Origin: JBBTWG01 sp038062935
Lineage (GTDB): Bacteria; Patescibacteriota; Gracilibacteria; UBA1369; UBA12463
NCBI GenBank assembly: GCA_038062935.1
Contig: JBBTWG010000044.1
Span: forward strand, 1-9,083
Length of the DNA stretch: 9,083 nt
Direction: 5' to 3'
Positions 1-6,373 of this stretch are shown here, in pieces (positions within the stretch are counted from its first letter, which is position 1; each line of letters begins with the position of its first letter). Made by a program: the position numbers and the translations under genes. The notes under the pieces were generated by a model. That model did not search any database. It had not been told where the DNA came from and was given only the letters and a program-made list of their open reading frames with translations.

Positions 1-1112
1 AGCACCCAGCCGAGGAGCTGAAGAAGTTCTTCTTTGGTTCTTTCCCAGAGTGATTTTTCTTCTTTGAGTTCTTCTTCTTCGCTATATTTTCTTTTGATGT
101 CGTCGAGTTCGTTTTTGAGTGCTTCTTTTTCCCCGCCGAGCTGTTTGATGCTTTCTTTGATTTCGTCTCGAAGTTCCGGAGATTTTTCGGTTATGAGGAG
201 TTTGTAGTAAGAGAAAATTTCTCGTGAGAGGAGGCTTATTTTTTCTTTTCTGCCACTAATTTCTGGTGGTTCTGTGAGTGCGTCTTCGATGAAACTCAGA
301 ACTGGCCATATAATTCTTCCGCTTCCTGTTGCGCCTTTTTCAGCGATTTCATTTTTTTCTTTCCATTCTTTGATGGCTTGGAGGATCTGTTGTCTCCAGC
401 TCGTTTGAATTTTTTCTTCACGTAGATCGGTCATTAATTTTTTGAATTCCAGTTTCGTCTTTTCTTCTCCCGCTTTTGACTCGATACGAATAAGGAGTTC
501 TTCGCCGAGATGACGGATGTACTCGATGTTCGAGCTTGCTTTCAGACGAATCAGGCGATCGATTTTTCCTTGAATCTCTTTTTTCTCTTCTGGATTCATT
601 TTTTCTCCTTCTTTTTGCATGAATATTGTTGCTTTTTCGATCAACTCGCCAATGTGTTTTTGCACGTATTTTTCTTTTTCTTCTTGCTCTTTTTGCATCG
701 CCAAAATATTTTCATCTGGTTTCTCTGCGGATGATTCTTTTTTGATTTCGGTGTAGAGATCGACAACCCCAAGGTTTTTTTGTTCTTCCTGAATATCGAG
801 TCCTGCTGAGGCTTCCCAGATTTTTTCGACGGTGAAATGATATTCTCTGACGAGTCTTTTGAACGCTTCGAAACGATTTTCTCCAGCGATATTTCCGATA
901 ATTTTCCGGCCACTTTTGTCGATGGCTTCGAACTCAAATTTCTTCGTTTTCCCCAGCATTTCTTCTGCAGTTTCGGCATTAATCACAACCATATCGAGCA
1001 CCGGAAAGCCTAGTTTATTGAGCTCGTCCCGTGCGATATTTTCGTTCTCTCCGTCGATAGTCCCTGTCAACTTTTTCCCTTCTTTGTTGACGATGGTGTA
1101 ACTAAATTTCAT
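1..1112 (-). CDS. Partial protein with two tandem GspF/PilC N-terminal-like repeats and a long charged helical region
   Basis: The frame is open for 370 residues from ATG (1112-1110) to the window edge, so the C-terminus is missing. Residues 3-41 and 59-98 are two copies of the same unit: F-x-[YF], then KxG[KR]K[LI]xGxIxGEN, then a helix with conserved Ala and Leu. This pattern resembles the small domain at the N-terminus of GspF/PilC, the inner-membrane platform proteins of type II secretion and type IV pili, which as I know them carry it once. Residues ~130-230 and ~285-365 are highly charged, probably helical or coiled coil. The most hydrophobic stretch is ~266-278 (IIWPVLSFIEDAL), which is not a convincing membrane segment. 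The start overlaps the pyrG stop as ATGA, indicating translational coupling in the operon. No Shine-Dalgarno is visible. A platform or pilus-associated role is inference; a T2SSF domain beyond the edge would settle it. Confidence 0.75.
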   Translation of the reverse strand, partial: MKFSYTIVNKEGKKLTGTIDGENENIARDELNKLGFPVLDMVVINAETAEEMLGKTKKFEFEAIDKSGRKIIGNIAGENRFEAFKRLVREYHFTVEKIWEASAGLDIQEEQKNLGVVDLYTEIKKESSAEKPDENILAMQKEQEEKEKYVQKHIGELIEKATIFMQKEGEKMNPEEKKEIQGKIDRLIRLKASSNIEYIRHLGEELLIRIESKAGEEKTKLEFKKLMTDLREEKIQTSWRQQILQAIKEWKEKNEIAEKGATGSGRIIWPVLSFIEDALTEPPEISGRKEKISLLSREIFSYYKLLITEKSPELRDEIKESIKQLGGEKEALKNELDDIKRKYSEEEELKEEKSLWERTKEELLQLLGWV

Positions 1113-2728
1113 AGTTGTATGGCTGCTTCGATGAATCCAGCGAAGAGTGGATGCGGTTTCGAAGGCCTGCTCAGGAATTCTGGATGAAATTGTGATCCGA
1201 TCATGAATGGATGATCTTTGATTTCTGCAATTTCGATCAGATTCTGTTTCGGATTGATTCCTGAGAAAATCATGCCTTTTTCTTCCAGCCGTTCGCGGAA
1301 TTCGTTGTTGAATTCATAGCGATGGCGATGCCGCTCTTCGACCATTTCTTCTCCATAGAGTTTATACGTTTTTGTTCCTTTTTGTAATTTACACGGATGA
1401 ATTCCGAGTCGTAATGTTCCGCCTTTTTCTTTGTCTTTGTGCTGATCTGGCAGGAAATGAATGATATAATTTTCTGTTCCAATCTTGCCTTCTTCGTCGA
1501 ATTCTTCAGAAGTAATCTTCGGGTTTTTGAGCATGTGTCTCGCAAATTCGATGGTCATGAGTTGCATGCCGAGACAGAGTCCGAGATACGGAATTTTCTT
1601 TTCTCGTGCATATTGCGCGGCCATAATTTTGCCTTCTGTGCCTCGTGAGCCGAATCCACCGGGTACTAGAATTCCTGCACTTTTCTTGAGTTTTTTCCAG
1701 GTTTCTTCGTCTTTTTTCTCGAGTTCTTCTGCATCGATCCAGTTGATTTTAAGTTTCCTTCCTTGATGGATACAAGCGATTTTGAGTGATTCAATGACAC
1801 TCAGATAGGCATCTTCCAGACCTGTGTATTTTCCAACCATGGCGATTTCCAGCTCTTTTGCATCGGAGTTAATTTTTTTCACGAACGCTTCCCATTCTTT
1901 CAGATCCGTTTTGATTTTTCCGAGATTCAGTTTTTTCGCGATAATTTCTGTCACATTTTTTTTCTGGAAATTGAGTGGGACTTCGTAGATCGATTTCACG
2001 GTTGGTGCTGGAATTACGTCTTCTTCTTCCACATCGCAGAAGAGTGCGATTTTTTTCATCAAGTCTTTGGAAATTGGGAGATCTGCGCGTGCCATAATCA
2101 TGTCTGGTTGAATACCGATTTCCCGAAGTTCTCGAACGGCAGCTTGCGTCGGTTTCGTTTTGAGCTCTTTGGTCGCTTCCAGAAATGGCAGAAGTGTCAC
2201 CATCACAAACATGGTATTTTCTGTTCCGAGTTTTCTGCGAAGTTGTCTGATGGCTTCGAGAAATGGCAGACCTTCGATATCGCCGATTGTTCCGCCAATT
2301 TCTACGATAGTTACTTCTGCTTCTGCTTTCTTCGCGGCAGTGAGGATGCGATCCTGAATAGCGTTGGTGATGTGTGGAATGATCTGAATAGTTCCTCCAA
2401 GAAAAGTTCCTTTGCGCTCTTTGGCGATCGTTTCTGCGTAAATTTTCCCGGTCGTGACGGAAGAATATTGCGTGAGATTTTCATCGATGAAACGTTCGTA
2501 ATGACCAAGGTCGAGATCGGTTTCTCCACCGTCTTGTGTGACGAAGACTTCGCCGTGCTGGAATGGACTCATGGTTCCCGGATCCACGTTCAGATACGGA
2601 TCCAATTTCATCATGGTCACTTTGAAGCCGGAAGCTTTGAGTAAAGCTCCAATCGATGACGCTACGATTCCTTTTCCGAGAGAACTACAGACTCCTCCCG
2701 TAACGAATATGAATTTTTGAGTAAGCAT
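1109..2728 (-). CDS. pyrG: CTP synthase
   Basis: Converts UTP to CTP with ATP and glutamine, the last step of de novo cytidine nucleotide synthesis, in the cytosol. The product is 539 residues, full length for the family. The N-terminal synthetase domain opens with FVTGGVCSSLGKG (residues 8-20, P-loop-like) and includes KLDPYLNVDPGTMSPFQHGEV (41-61) and EIGGTIGDIEG (143-153). The glutaminase domain follows: GGFGSRG (357-363, oxyanion region), LGLCLGMQ with nucleophile Cys385, RHRHRYEFN (466-474), and FHPEF with catalytic His515 and Glu517. All expected motifs are intact. It lies 20 bp after trpS, and its TGA stop overlaps the next gene's ATG. The upstream 20 bases contain no clear Shine-Dalgarno, but the ATG is fixed by homology because the family's conserved motif begins a few residues in. 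Identity is near certain. Confidence 0.98.
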   Translation of the reverse strand: MLTQKFIFVTGGVCSSLGKGIVASSIGALLKASGFKVTMMKLDPYLNVDPGTMSPFQHGEVFVTQDGGETDLDLGHYERFIDENLTQYSSVTTGKIYAETIAKERKGTFLGGTIQIIPHITNAIQDRILTAAKKAEAEVTIVEIGGTIGDIEGLPFLEAIRQLRRKLGTENTMFVMVTLLPFLEATKELKTKPTQAAVRELREIGIQPDMIMARADLPISKDLMKKIALFCDVEEEDVIPAPTVKSIYEVPLNFQKKNVTEIIAKKLNLGKIKTDLKEWEAFVKKINSDAKELEIAMVGKYTGLEDAYLSVIESLKIACIHQGRKLKINWIDAEELEKKDEETWKKLKKSAGILVPGGFGSRGTEGKIMAAQYAREKKIPYLGLCLGMQLMTIEFARHMLKNPKITSEEFDEEGKIGTENYIIHFLPDQHKDKEKGGTLRLGIHPCKLQKGTKTYKLYGEEMVEERHRHRYEFNNEFRERLEEKGMIFSGINPKQNLIEIAEIKDHPFMIGSQFHPEFLSRPSKPHPLFAGFIEAAIQL

Positions 2729-2748
2729 GATCTGTTATTGCATAGAAA

Positions 2749-3723
2749 TCAGGCTGCGGTCAACCCCACTTTTCTTTTGACCTCTTCCATGGTTTTGCTG
2801 GCGATCACTCGTGCTTTTTTGGCGCCGTCACTGAGGATGTCGTAGATTTCGTCTGGTTTTTTGATAAGTTCTGTGCGTTTTTCTCGAGCCTGTGCGAAGT
2901 ATTCTAGAATTTTTGCGAGAAGTGTTTTTTTGATATCGCCATAGCCTGTGCCGCCTTTGGTGAGTTGTAATTCCATTTCTGCCGCCTCCTGTGAACTTGC
3001 GAGGTGTTTGTAGAGTAAATAGGGGATGCAGGTTGCTGGATCTTTTGGTTCGTTGATTCCTTTGGAATCCGTGACGATGCCCATGACCTGTTTTTTGAGA
3101 ACGCTTTCTTCTGCGAAAATATCGATGGTGTTTTTGTAGCTCTTACTCATTTTCTGTCCGTCAGTTCCTGGCACGACTGCGACTTCAGGTTTGATGTAGT
3201 CCTGCGGCATTGGGAGTGTTTCTCCGAAATGCTCGTTGAATTTCATGGCTATATCGCGGGCGATTTCGATGTGCTGTTTTTGATCTTTTCCCACAGGGAC
3301 TAAATCCGGTCGGTAAACGAGAATGTCGGCTGCCATGAGCACAGGATAATTGAAAAGTCCTGCTGTCATTTCTTTGATTTTTTTGGCTTCCGCATCTTTC
3401 CACGCATGGGCGCGTTCGAGGAGACCAATGGGCGTAATGCAGTCAAAAATCCAGGTGAGTTCCGCATGTTGCGTGACGTCGCTTTGTTTGAAGAAAATTG
3501 TTTTTTCTGGATCGATTCCGAGTGCGAGGTAATCCATTGCGAGGTCCAGCGTGTTGCTGCGCATCTGCTCTGGATCGCGTACAGTTGTGAGTGCGTGGAG
3601 GTCTGCGATGAGATAAATGCATTTGAATTTTTCCTGCATTTCGACGTGCTGTCTTGTGGCACCGAGGTAATTTCCGAGATGGAGTTTTCCACTGGGCTGG
3701 ATTCCGGAGAGTACTGTTTTCAT
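2749..3723 (-). CDS. trpS: Tryptophanyl-tRNA synthetase
   Basis: Charges tRNA-Trp with tryptophan for translation; a class I aminoacyl-tRNA synthetase. At 324 residues it matches the usual bacterial TrpS length. The start MKTVLSGIQPSGKLHLGNYLG holds the HIGH-type motif as KLHLGN (residues 13-18). GTDGQKMSKSYKN (187-198) carries the KMSKS loop at 191-195. Other hallmark segments are YLIADLHALTT (37-47), FFKQSDVTQHAEL (77-89), YPVLMAADIL (126-135) and VPVGKDQKQHIE (143-153). The frame ends in TGA. It sits 19 bp after the small membrane-protein gene and 20 bp before pyrG, so it is probably cotranscribed. No obvious Shine-Dalgarno precedes the ATG. I see no T-box or Trp-rich leader peptide upstream; the region before it is coding. 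Identity is very secure. Confidence 0.98.
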   Translation of the reverse strand: MKTVLSGIQPSGKLHLGNYLGATRQHVEMQEKFKCIYLIADLHALTTVRDPEQMRSNTLDLAMDYLALGIDPEKTIFFKQSDVTQHAELTWIFDCITPIGLLERAHAWKDAEAKKIKEMTAGLFNYPVLMAADILVYRPDLVPVGKDQKQHIEIARDIAMKFNEHFGETLPMPQDYIKPEVAVVPGTDGQKMSKSYKNTIDIFAEESVLKKQVMGIVTDSKGINEPKDPATCIPYLLYKHLASSQEAAEMELQLTKGGTGYGDIKKTLLAKILEYFAQAREKRTELIKKPDEIYDILSDGAKKARVIASKTMEEVKRKVGLTAA

Positions 3724-3742
3724 GGCTCGAAGTGTAGCAGAT

Positions 3743-3973
3743 TTACTCGAGGCGTGCGACGGTTTTTGTGTCGACTGGTGGTTCTGGCTCTACTTTTTGT
3801 CTTTCTTCCGGTGTTTTAATCTTTGGTTCGATTATATCTTCTACAACAGATGTTACTTCTTCTCTTATTGTTGTGGCCCAATCTTCAATTGCAATGTCGA
3901 TATCTTCTTTATACAGTCTATATCCTATGTTTCCTGCCGTCATGGTTATCACCCAAAATATAATTGTTTCCAT
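3743..3973 (-). CDS. Small single-TM hypothetical protein
   Basis: I do not recognise the family. With the start at 3973 the product is 76 residues: one hydrophobic segment at ~4-20 (IIFWVITMTAGNIGYRL), an amphipathic acidic helix at ~22-48, and a Pro/Glu-rich charged tail (TPEERQKVEPEPPVD). This suggests a bitopic membrane protein with a short soluble helix. I chose ATG 3973-3971 because AGGAAG (3981-3986, minus strand) lies 7 nt upstream, the best ribosome-binding site in the window. The frame remains open further upstream, with ATGs at 4051 and 4048 and a TTG at 4099, giving up to 42 more charged residues, but without a Shine-Dalgarno at those starts. It ends in TAA 19 bp before trpS and may be the first gene of the trpS-pyrG operon. 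The coding call rests on the ribosome-binding site, the spacing and the sensible membrane topology, not on homology. Confidence 0.6.
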   Translation of the reverse strand: METIIFWVITMTAGNIGYRLYKEDIDIAIEDWATTIREEVTSVVEDIIEPKIKTPEERQKVEPEPPVDTKTVARLE

Positions 3974-3980
3974 GAGAAAT

Positions 3981-3986
3981 CTTCCT
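3981..3986 (-). promoter_or_regulatory. Shine-Dalgarno site deciding the start of the small membrane protein
   Basis: AGGAAG on the minus strand ends 7 nt before ATG 3973. It is the only strong Shine-Dalgarno seen before any start in the window. A 6-bp inverted repeat (TGGCGA at 3986-3991 and TCGCCA at 4002-4007, plus strand) ends on the first base of this site, so a hairpin in the leader would abut the ribosome-binding site. Confidence 0.6.
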
Positions 3987-4112
3987 GGCGATGCTGGTTT
4001 TTCGCCAAGATGATAGCGATCCTCCCGATGTGATCTTTCTAGATCCATCATGAGTGGGTGAAGTTTTCTTGAAGACTTTATCGTACCATTTTTGAACAAT
4101 CGATGTCGAATA

Positions 4113-4127
4113 AAAAGCTATGCTTTT
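4113..4127 (-). terminator. Weak hairpin at the end of priA
   Basis: On the minus strand AAAAGC, a 3-nt loop and GCTTTT are followed by TATT. The priA stop codon (TAG, 4118-4120) falls within the hairpin. The stem is only 6 bp with two G-C pairs, so it is at best a weak terminator. It may partly separate priA from the downstream trpS-pyrG genes or have no function. Confidence 0.25.
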
Positions 4128-5761
4128 GTGAAGTTTCTTATTTCTTTCATCATTGCCCGACTTTTTCTCTCTTGTTCATAGAACTTCTCTGTCTGACTGG
4201 TTGTGAATGTTGTGAAGACAGTATTCTCTGGAATGTAGGTTTGGATTACGAATTCACCATTTTTCCTTACGAGTGTTTTGAGCATATTGAGTTGTTCGAG
4301 TGTTTTGATATTACTGTCTGGATCGGGATAGGTGAGTGTCGTGTCGGGGAGAAGTGCGATGACGAGAGGGACTTCTGCGAGGAGATCTGGGCGAATCATG
4401 TTCGTGCCGATGAGGATTGCGTTGTTGTTGCTTTCTCGAAATTGTTCTGATTTTTCTGCGAGGTCTTTTGATTTTTTGATGGTGTCTTTGTCGAGGCGAA
4501 CGATCTCACTTTTTGTGAATATTTTTCTGCAGTAGGCTTCGACTTTTTCTGTTCCTGTCCCGAGAAATTTGATGTGGGGACTTCTGCATTTTTGGCAGAT
4601 TGATGGAGCTTCTTTTTGAAAATGTTTTTGATGGCACATGAGCTTTTTTCCTCCTCCTGGGACTTCGCCTTCATGGAGAATAAGCGCGTTTTTGCAGAGT
4701 GGACATTTTTCCATGAATCCGCAATCTCGACAAAGGACTGCAGTACTGGTGCCGCGACGATTGAGGAGGAGTATGGCTTTTTCGCCTTTTAGTATTGTTT
4801 CGTGTAGTTTTTCTTCGGCATATTCACTGAGCGGCGAGTAATTTTTTTTCTTCATTTCATCACGGAGGTCGATGATTTTTATTTTTGTCGGCGTGTTATT
4901 TCTCACGATTGCCCAATTTTCTTTTGTGGCTTTCTCGTCTGTTCCAAGACTTGGAAAATGGCTTTCGAGTATTATTTCTGCGCCCGTGAATTCATAAATT
5001 TTGAGTGCAATGTCGCGTGTATGAATGCGTGGGCCGCTGTCTTCGACGTAGGTGTCGTCATGTTCGTTGGTGACGATGATGAGTCCGAGATTGCGCAGTG
5101 GGGTGAATGGGCCGAGTTTGGAGGCGACGACGATCCTGATTTCATTGTCCGCAATTTCTTTCCAGATTTGTGCACGTTTTTTTTCTGTTTGTTTTCCGTG
5201 AAAAGCTTCGGTTGGCGCGATTTTTTTTAACTGCGTGATCCAGAGTGGTAGAGGATCAATTTCGGGCGTGAGTACCAGCACTTGTTGATTTTTTTTGACT
5301 GTTTTTTCGATAGCTTCGACGAGGAAATTCCATTTTTCTGATTGGTGGGGAGTGACGAAGAGGAGGGGAGGGGGGGACTTGTGACTTGTGACTTGTGACT
5401 TGTGACTTGGGGTCCAGTCTTTCATTTCTTTGATTCCTTCGAGGATTCTTTTTGGAATCATCTTTTTCAGGATGAGGTAGTCTTTGCCTCCGTTTTTACT
5501 GAGGTGTTCCAAAAGCTGCATTTGCCACTCGATGATGAGTCCTGGTTTTTTGATTTCCAGAATCTCTTTTGTTGGCATTCCTGGGTCTTCGTTTGTGAGA
5601 TCGAGGACTATCCCAGAAACTGTTTTTTTTCGCAGTGGAATACTTACTAAATCGCCAGATTTTAGCTTTCCTTGAAGCTGCTCTGGAATGCTGTAGGTTA
5701 GCTTTCCGGTGCCTTCTTGTGTCCTTTGTGGAAGCAGAATGTGAGCGTAGATACTTGACAT
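4118..5761 (-). CDS. priA: PriA-like primosomal protein N', shortened and lacking helicase ATPase motifs
   Basis: PriA restarts stalled replication forks by recognising fork DNA and loading the primosome; canonical PriA is a ~730-residue superfamily 2 helicase. This homologue is 547 residues. The N-terminal DNA-binding domain is recognisable (residues 1-55: TYSIPEQL, SGDLVSIPLRKKTVSGIV). So are VLVLTPEI (161-168), PLRNLGLIIV (221-230), LLLNRRG (331-337), a zinc-binding module (C344, C347, C353, C356, C376, C389, C392), GTGTEKVE (401-408), IVRLDKDT (420-427) and VIQTYIPE (505-512). The Walker A region (133-150) reads LLFVTPHQSEKWN with no GxGKT, DEEH is TNEHDD (231-236), and the QxxGRAGR motif is MLKTLVRKNG (493-502). 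ATPase and helicase activity are therefore unlikely; actinobacterial PriA is a known precedent for such loss. The start at 5761 is set by the PriA N-terminus; the open frame upstream is a shadow of the divergent gene. Confidence 0.9.
   Translation of the reverse strand: MSSIYAHILLPQRTQEGTGKLTYSIPEQLQGKLKSGDLVSIPLRKKTVSGIVLDLTNEDPGMPTKEILEIKKPGLIIEWQMQLLEHLSKNGGKDYLILKKMIPKRILEGIKEMKDWTPSHKSQVTSHKSPPPLLFVTPHQSEKWNFLVEAIEKTVKKNQQVLVLTPEIDPLPLWITQLKKIAPTEAFHGKQTEKKRAQIWKEIADNEIRIVVASKLGPFTPLRNLGLIIVTNEHDDTYVEDSGPRIHTRDIALKIYEFTGAEIILESHFPSLGTDEKATKENWAIVRNNTPTKIKIIDLRDEMKKKNYSPLSEYAEEKLHETILKGEKAILLLNRRGTSTAVLCRDCGFMEKCPLCKNALILHEGEVPGGGKKLMCHQKHFQKEAPSICQKCRSPHIKFLGTGTEKVEAYCRKIFTKSEIVRLDKDTIKKSKDLAEKSEQFRESNNNAILIGTNMIRPDLLAEVPLVIALLPDTTLTYPDPDSNIKTLEQLNMLKTLVRKNGEFVIQTYIPENTVFTTFTTSQTEKFYEQERKSRAMMKEIRNFTKA
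5376..5409. repeat. Heptanucleotide tandem repeat inside priA, next to a G7 run
   Basis: The plus-strand unit GACTTGT occurs four times (5376-5403) plus a partial GACTTG (5404-5409), about 4.9 perfect copies. A run of seven G (5370-5376) abuts it. On the priA strand it encodes a 7-residue periodic peptide (SHKSQVT, then SHKS) at residues ~119-129, the linker between the DNA-binding and helicase-like parts. Gain or loss of a single unit would shift the priA frame. Confidence 0.95.
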
Positions 5762-5782
5762 TCTCAGTTTTGTTGGTATTAT
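5755..5782 (+). promoter_or_regulatory. Sigma-70-type promoter for the triple-repeat gene, predicting a leaderless mRNA
   Basis: A perfect -35 TTGACA (5755-5760), 16-bp spacer and TATTAT -10 (5777-5782). The expected start point near 5789 is only 2-4 nt before ATG 5792, so no Shine-Dalgarno can be transcribed. The -35 box covers the first bases of the priA start codon on the other strand. Confidence 0.75.
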
Positions 5783-5786
5783 AGCA
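5778..5786 (-). promoter_or_regulatory. Extended -10 promoter for priA
   Basis: On the minus strand TGC-TATAAT (5786-5778) is an extended -10 with a perfect -10 hexamer; no good -35 is visible 17 bp upstream. The expected start is near 5771, giving a ~10-nt leader ending in GAGA just before ATG 5761. The hexamer overlaps the -10 of the opposing promoter by five bases, so RNA polymerase probably cannot occupy both at once. Confidence 0.6.
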
Positions 5787-5791
5787 ATCTT

Positions 5792-6367
5792 ATGCACATC
5801 ACCTTTACAGAAAACCAGCTTATCAATTACTTCGTAGACGGACAAGAGGAGGCGTGTCTCGAGATTTTTCTCTCTGATGGGCCTGACGGACTTCGAAAAT
5901 ACCTCGGAATTCCACCAGATCGTGATGATATTTTTCTTTCTGTGTATGATTATTTTCTTTTTGAGAAAAAATTTATTTTTATCGCGGTTGATCGTTTCCA
6001 GGATTTTTTGGTGGACGTCATGACGGTCTATGGACCGCTTCGAATTCGTCACATGTTCCAGATTGAAGATCGACGTTATGATGATCTCTTTCAAAGTGTC
6101 ATGCTTTATATCGGTGTTTCACGAGAAGCTCTTTTTCTTCATATCTCTCGCAATGTTCCCAAGCTTCTGGAGATGTTCCATGTTCAGGGTCCGGAGGCAG
6201 TTCGTTTTGAACTCCATCTTGTGGGTTCGCACTATGATGATTTGTGGGTCAAAGTTTTGGATATTCTCATGGATCACTTTGCTCTTCAGCAGGTGAATGA
6301 ACGACAAAAGTCACACGTGAAAGAATTTTTTCGCTCTATGCGTAATGTATTTCTCCGACAATTTTAG
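5792..6367 (+). CDS. Unknown protein made of three ~52-residue repeats
   Basis: A 191-residue soluble protein of no family I recognise. Three copies of one pattern are visible. GP occurs at residues 30-31, 81-82 and 133-134. In each copy an Arg lies five residues after the Gly (R35, R86, R138), an acidic residue six before it (E24, D75, E127), then [Y/R]DD (45-46, 97-98, 149-150) followed by a hydrophobic residue, and a Val six residues after the first Asp (V51, V103, V155). The repeats look all-helical, suggesting an alpha-solenoid or three-helix-pair fold; the C-terminal ~25 residues are basic. There is no signal peptide or membrane segment. The start is ATG 5792, directly after a consensus promoter, with no Shine-Dalgarno. 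It ends in TAG 6 bp before the convergent transporter gene ends. It shares a 30-bp promoter spacer with priA, which may mean co-regulation. Function unknown. Confidence 0.85.
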   Translation: MHITFTENQLINYFVDGQEEACLEIFLSDGPDGLRKYLGIPPDRDDIFLSVYDYFLFEKKFIFIAVDRFQDFLVDVMTVYGPLRIRHMFQIEDRRYDDLFQSVMLYIGVSREALFLHISRNVPKLLEMFHVQGPEAVRFELHLVGSHYDDLWVKVLDILMDHFALQQVNERQKSHVKEFFRSMRNVFLRQF

Positions 6368-6373
6368 AATTTA

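Noticed and set aside
641..979. 112-residue Lys/Ser-rich minus-strand frame
   Set aside because: It is an alternative frame of the GspF-like gene, which is continuously open for 370 residues in the other frame and carries the repeats.
2108..2644. 178-residue plus-strand open frame
   Set aside because: It lies entirely opposite pyrG, has no promoter or ribosome-binding site, and its composition is that of the complement of a conserved gene.
5376..5409. CRISPR-like array
   Set aside because: The repeats are 7 bases, directly abutting with no spacers, and inside a coding frame.
5312..5409. A frameshift at the tandem repeat explaining the missing Walker A
   Set aside because: The frame continues in register through conserved PriA segments on both sides, and no other frame restores GxGKT.
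5762..6094. Longer priA start adding 111 residues upstream of MSSIYAH
   Set aside because: The extension runs antisense through the triple-repeat gene and past two promoters, is not PriA-like, and the family N-terminus begins at 5761.
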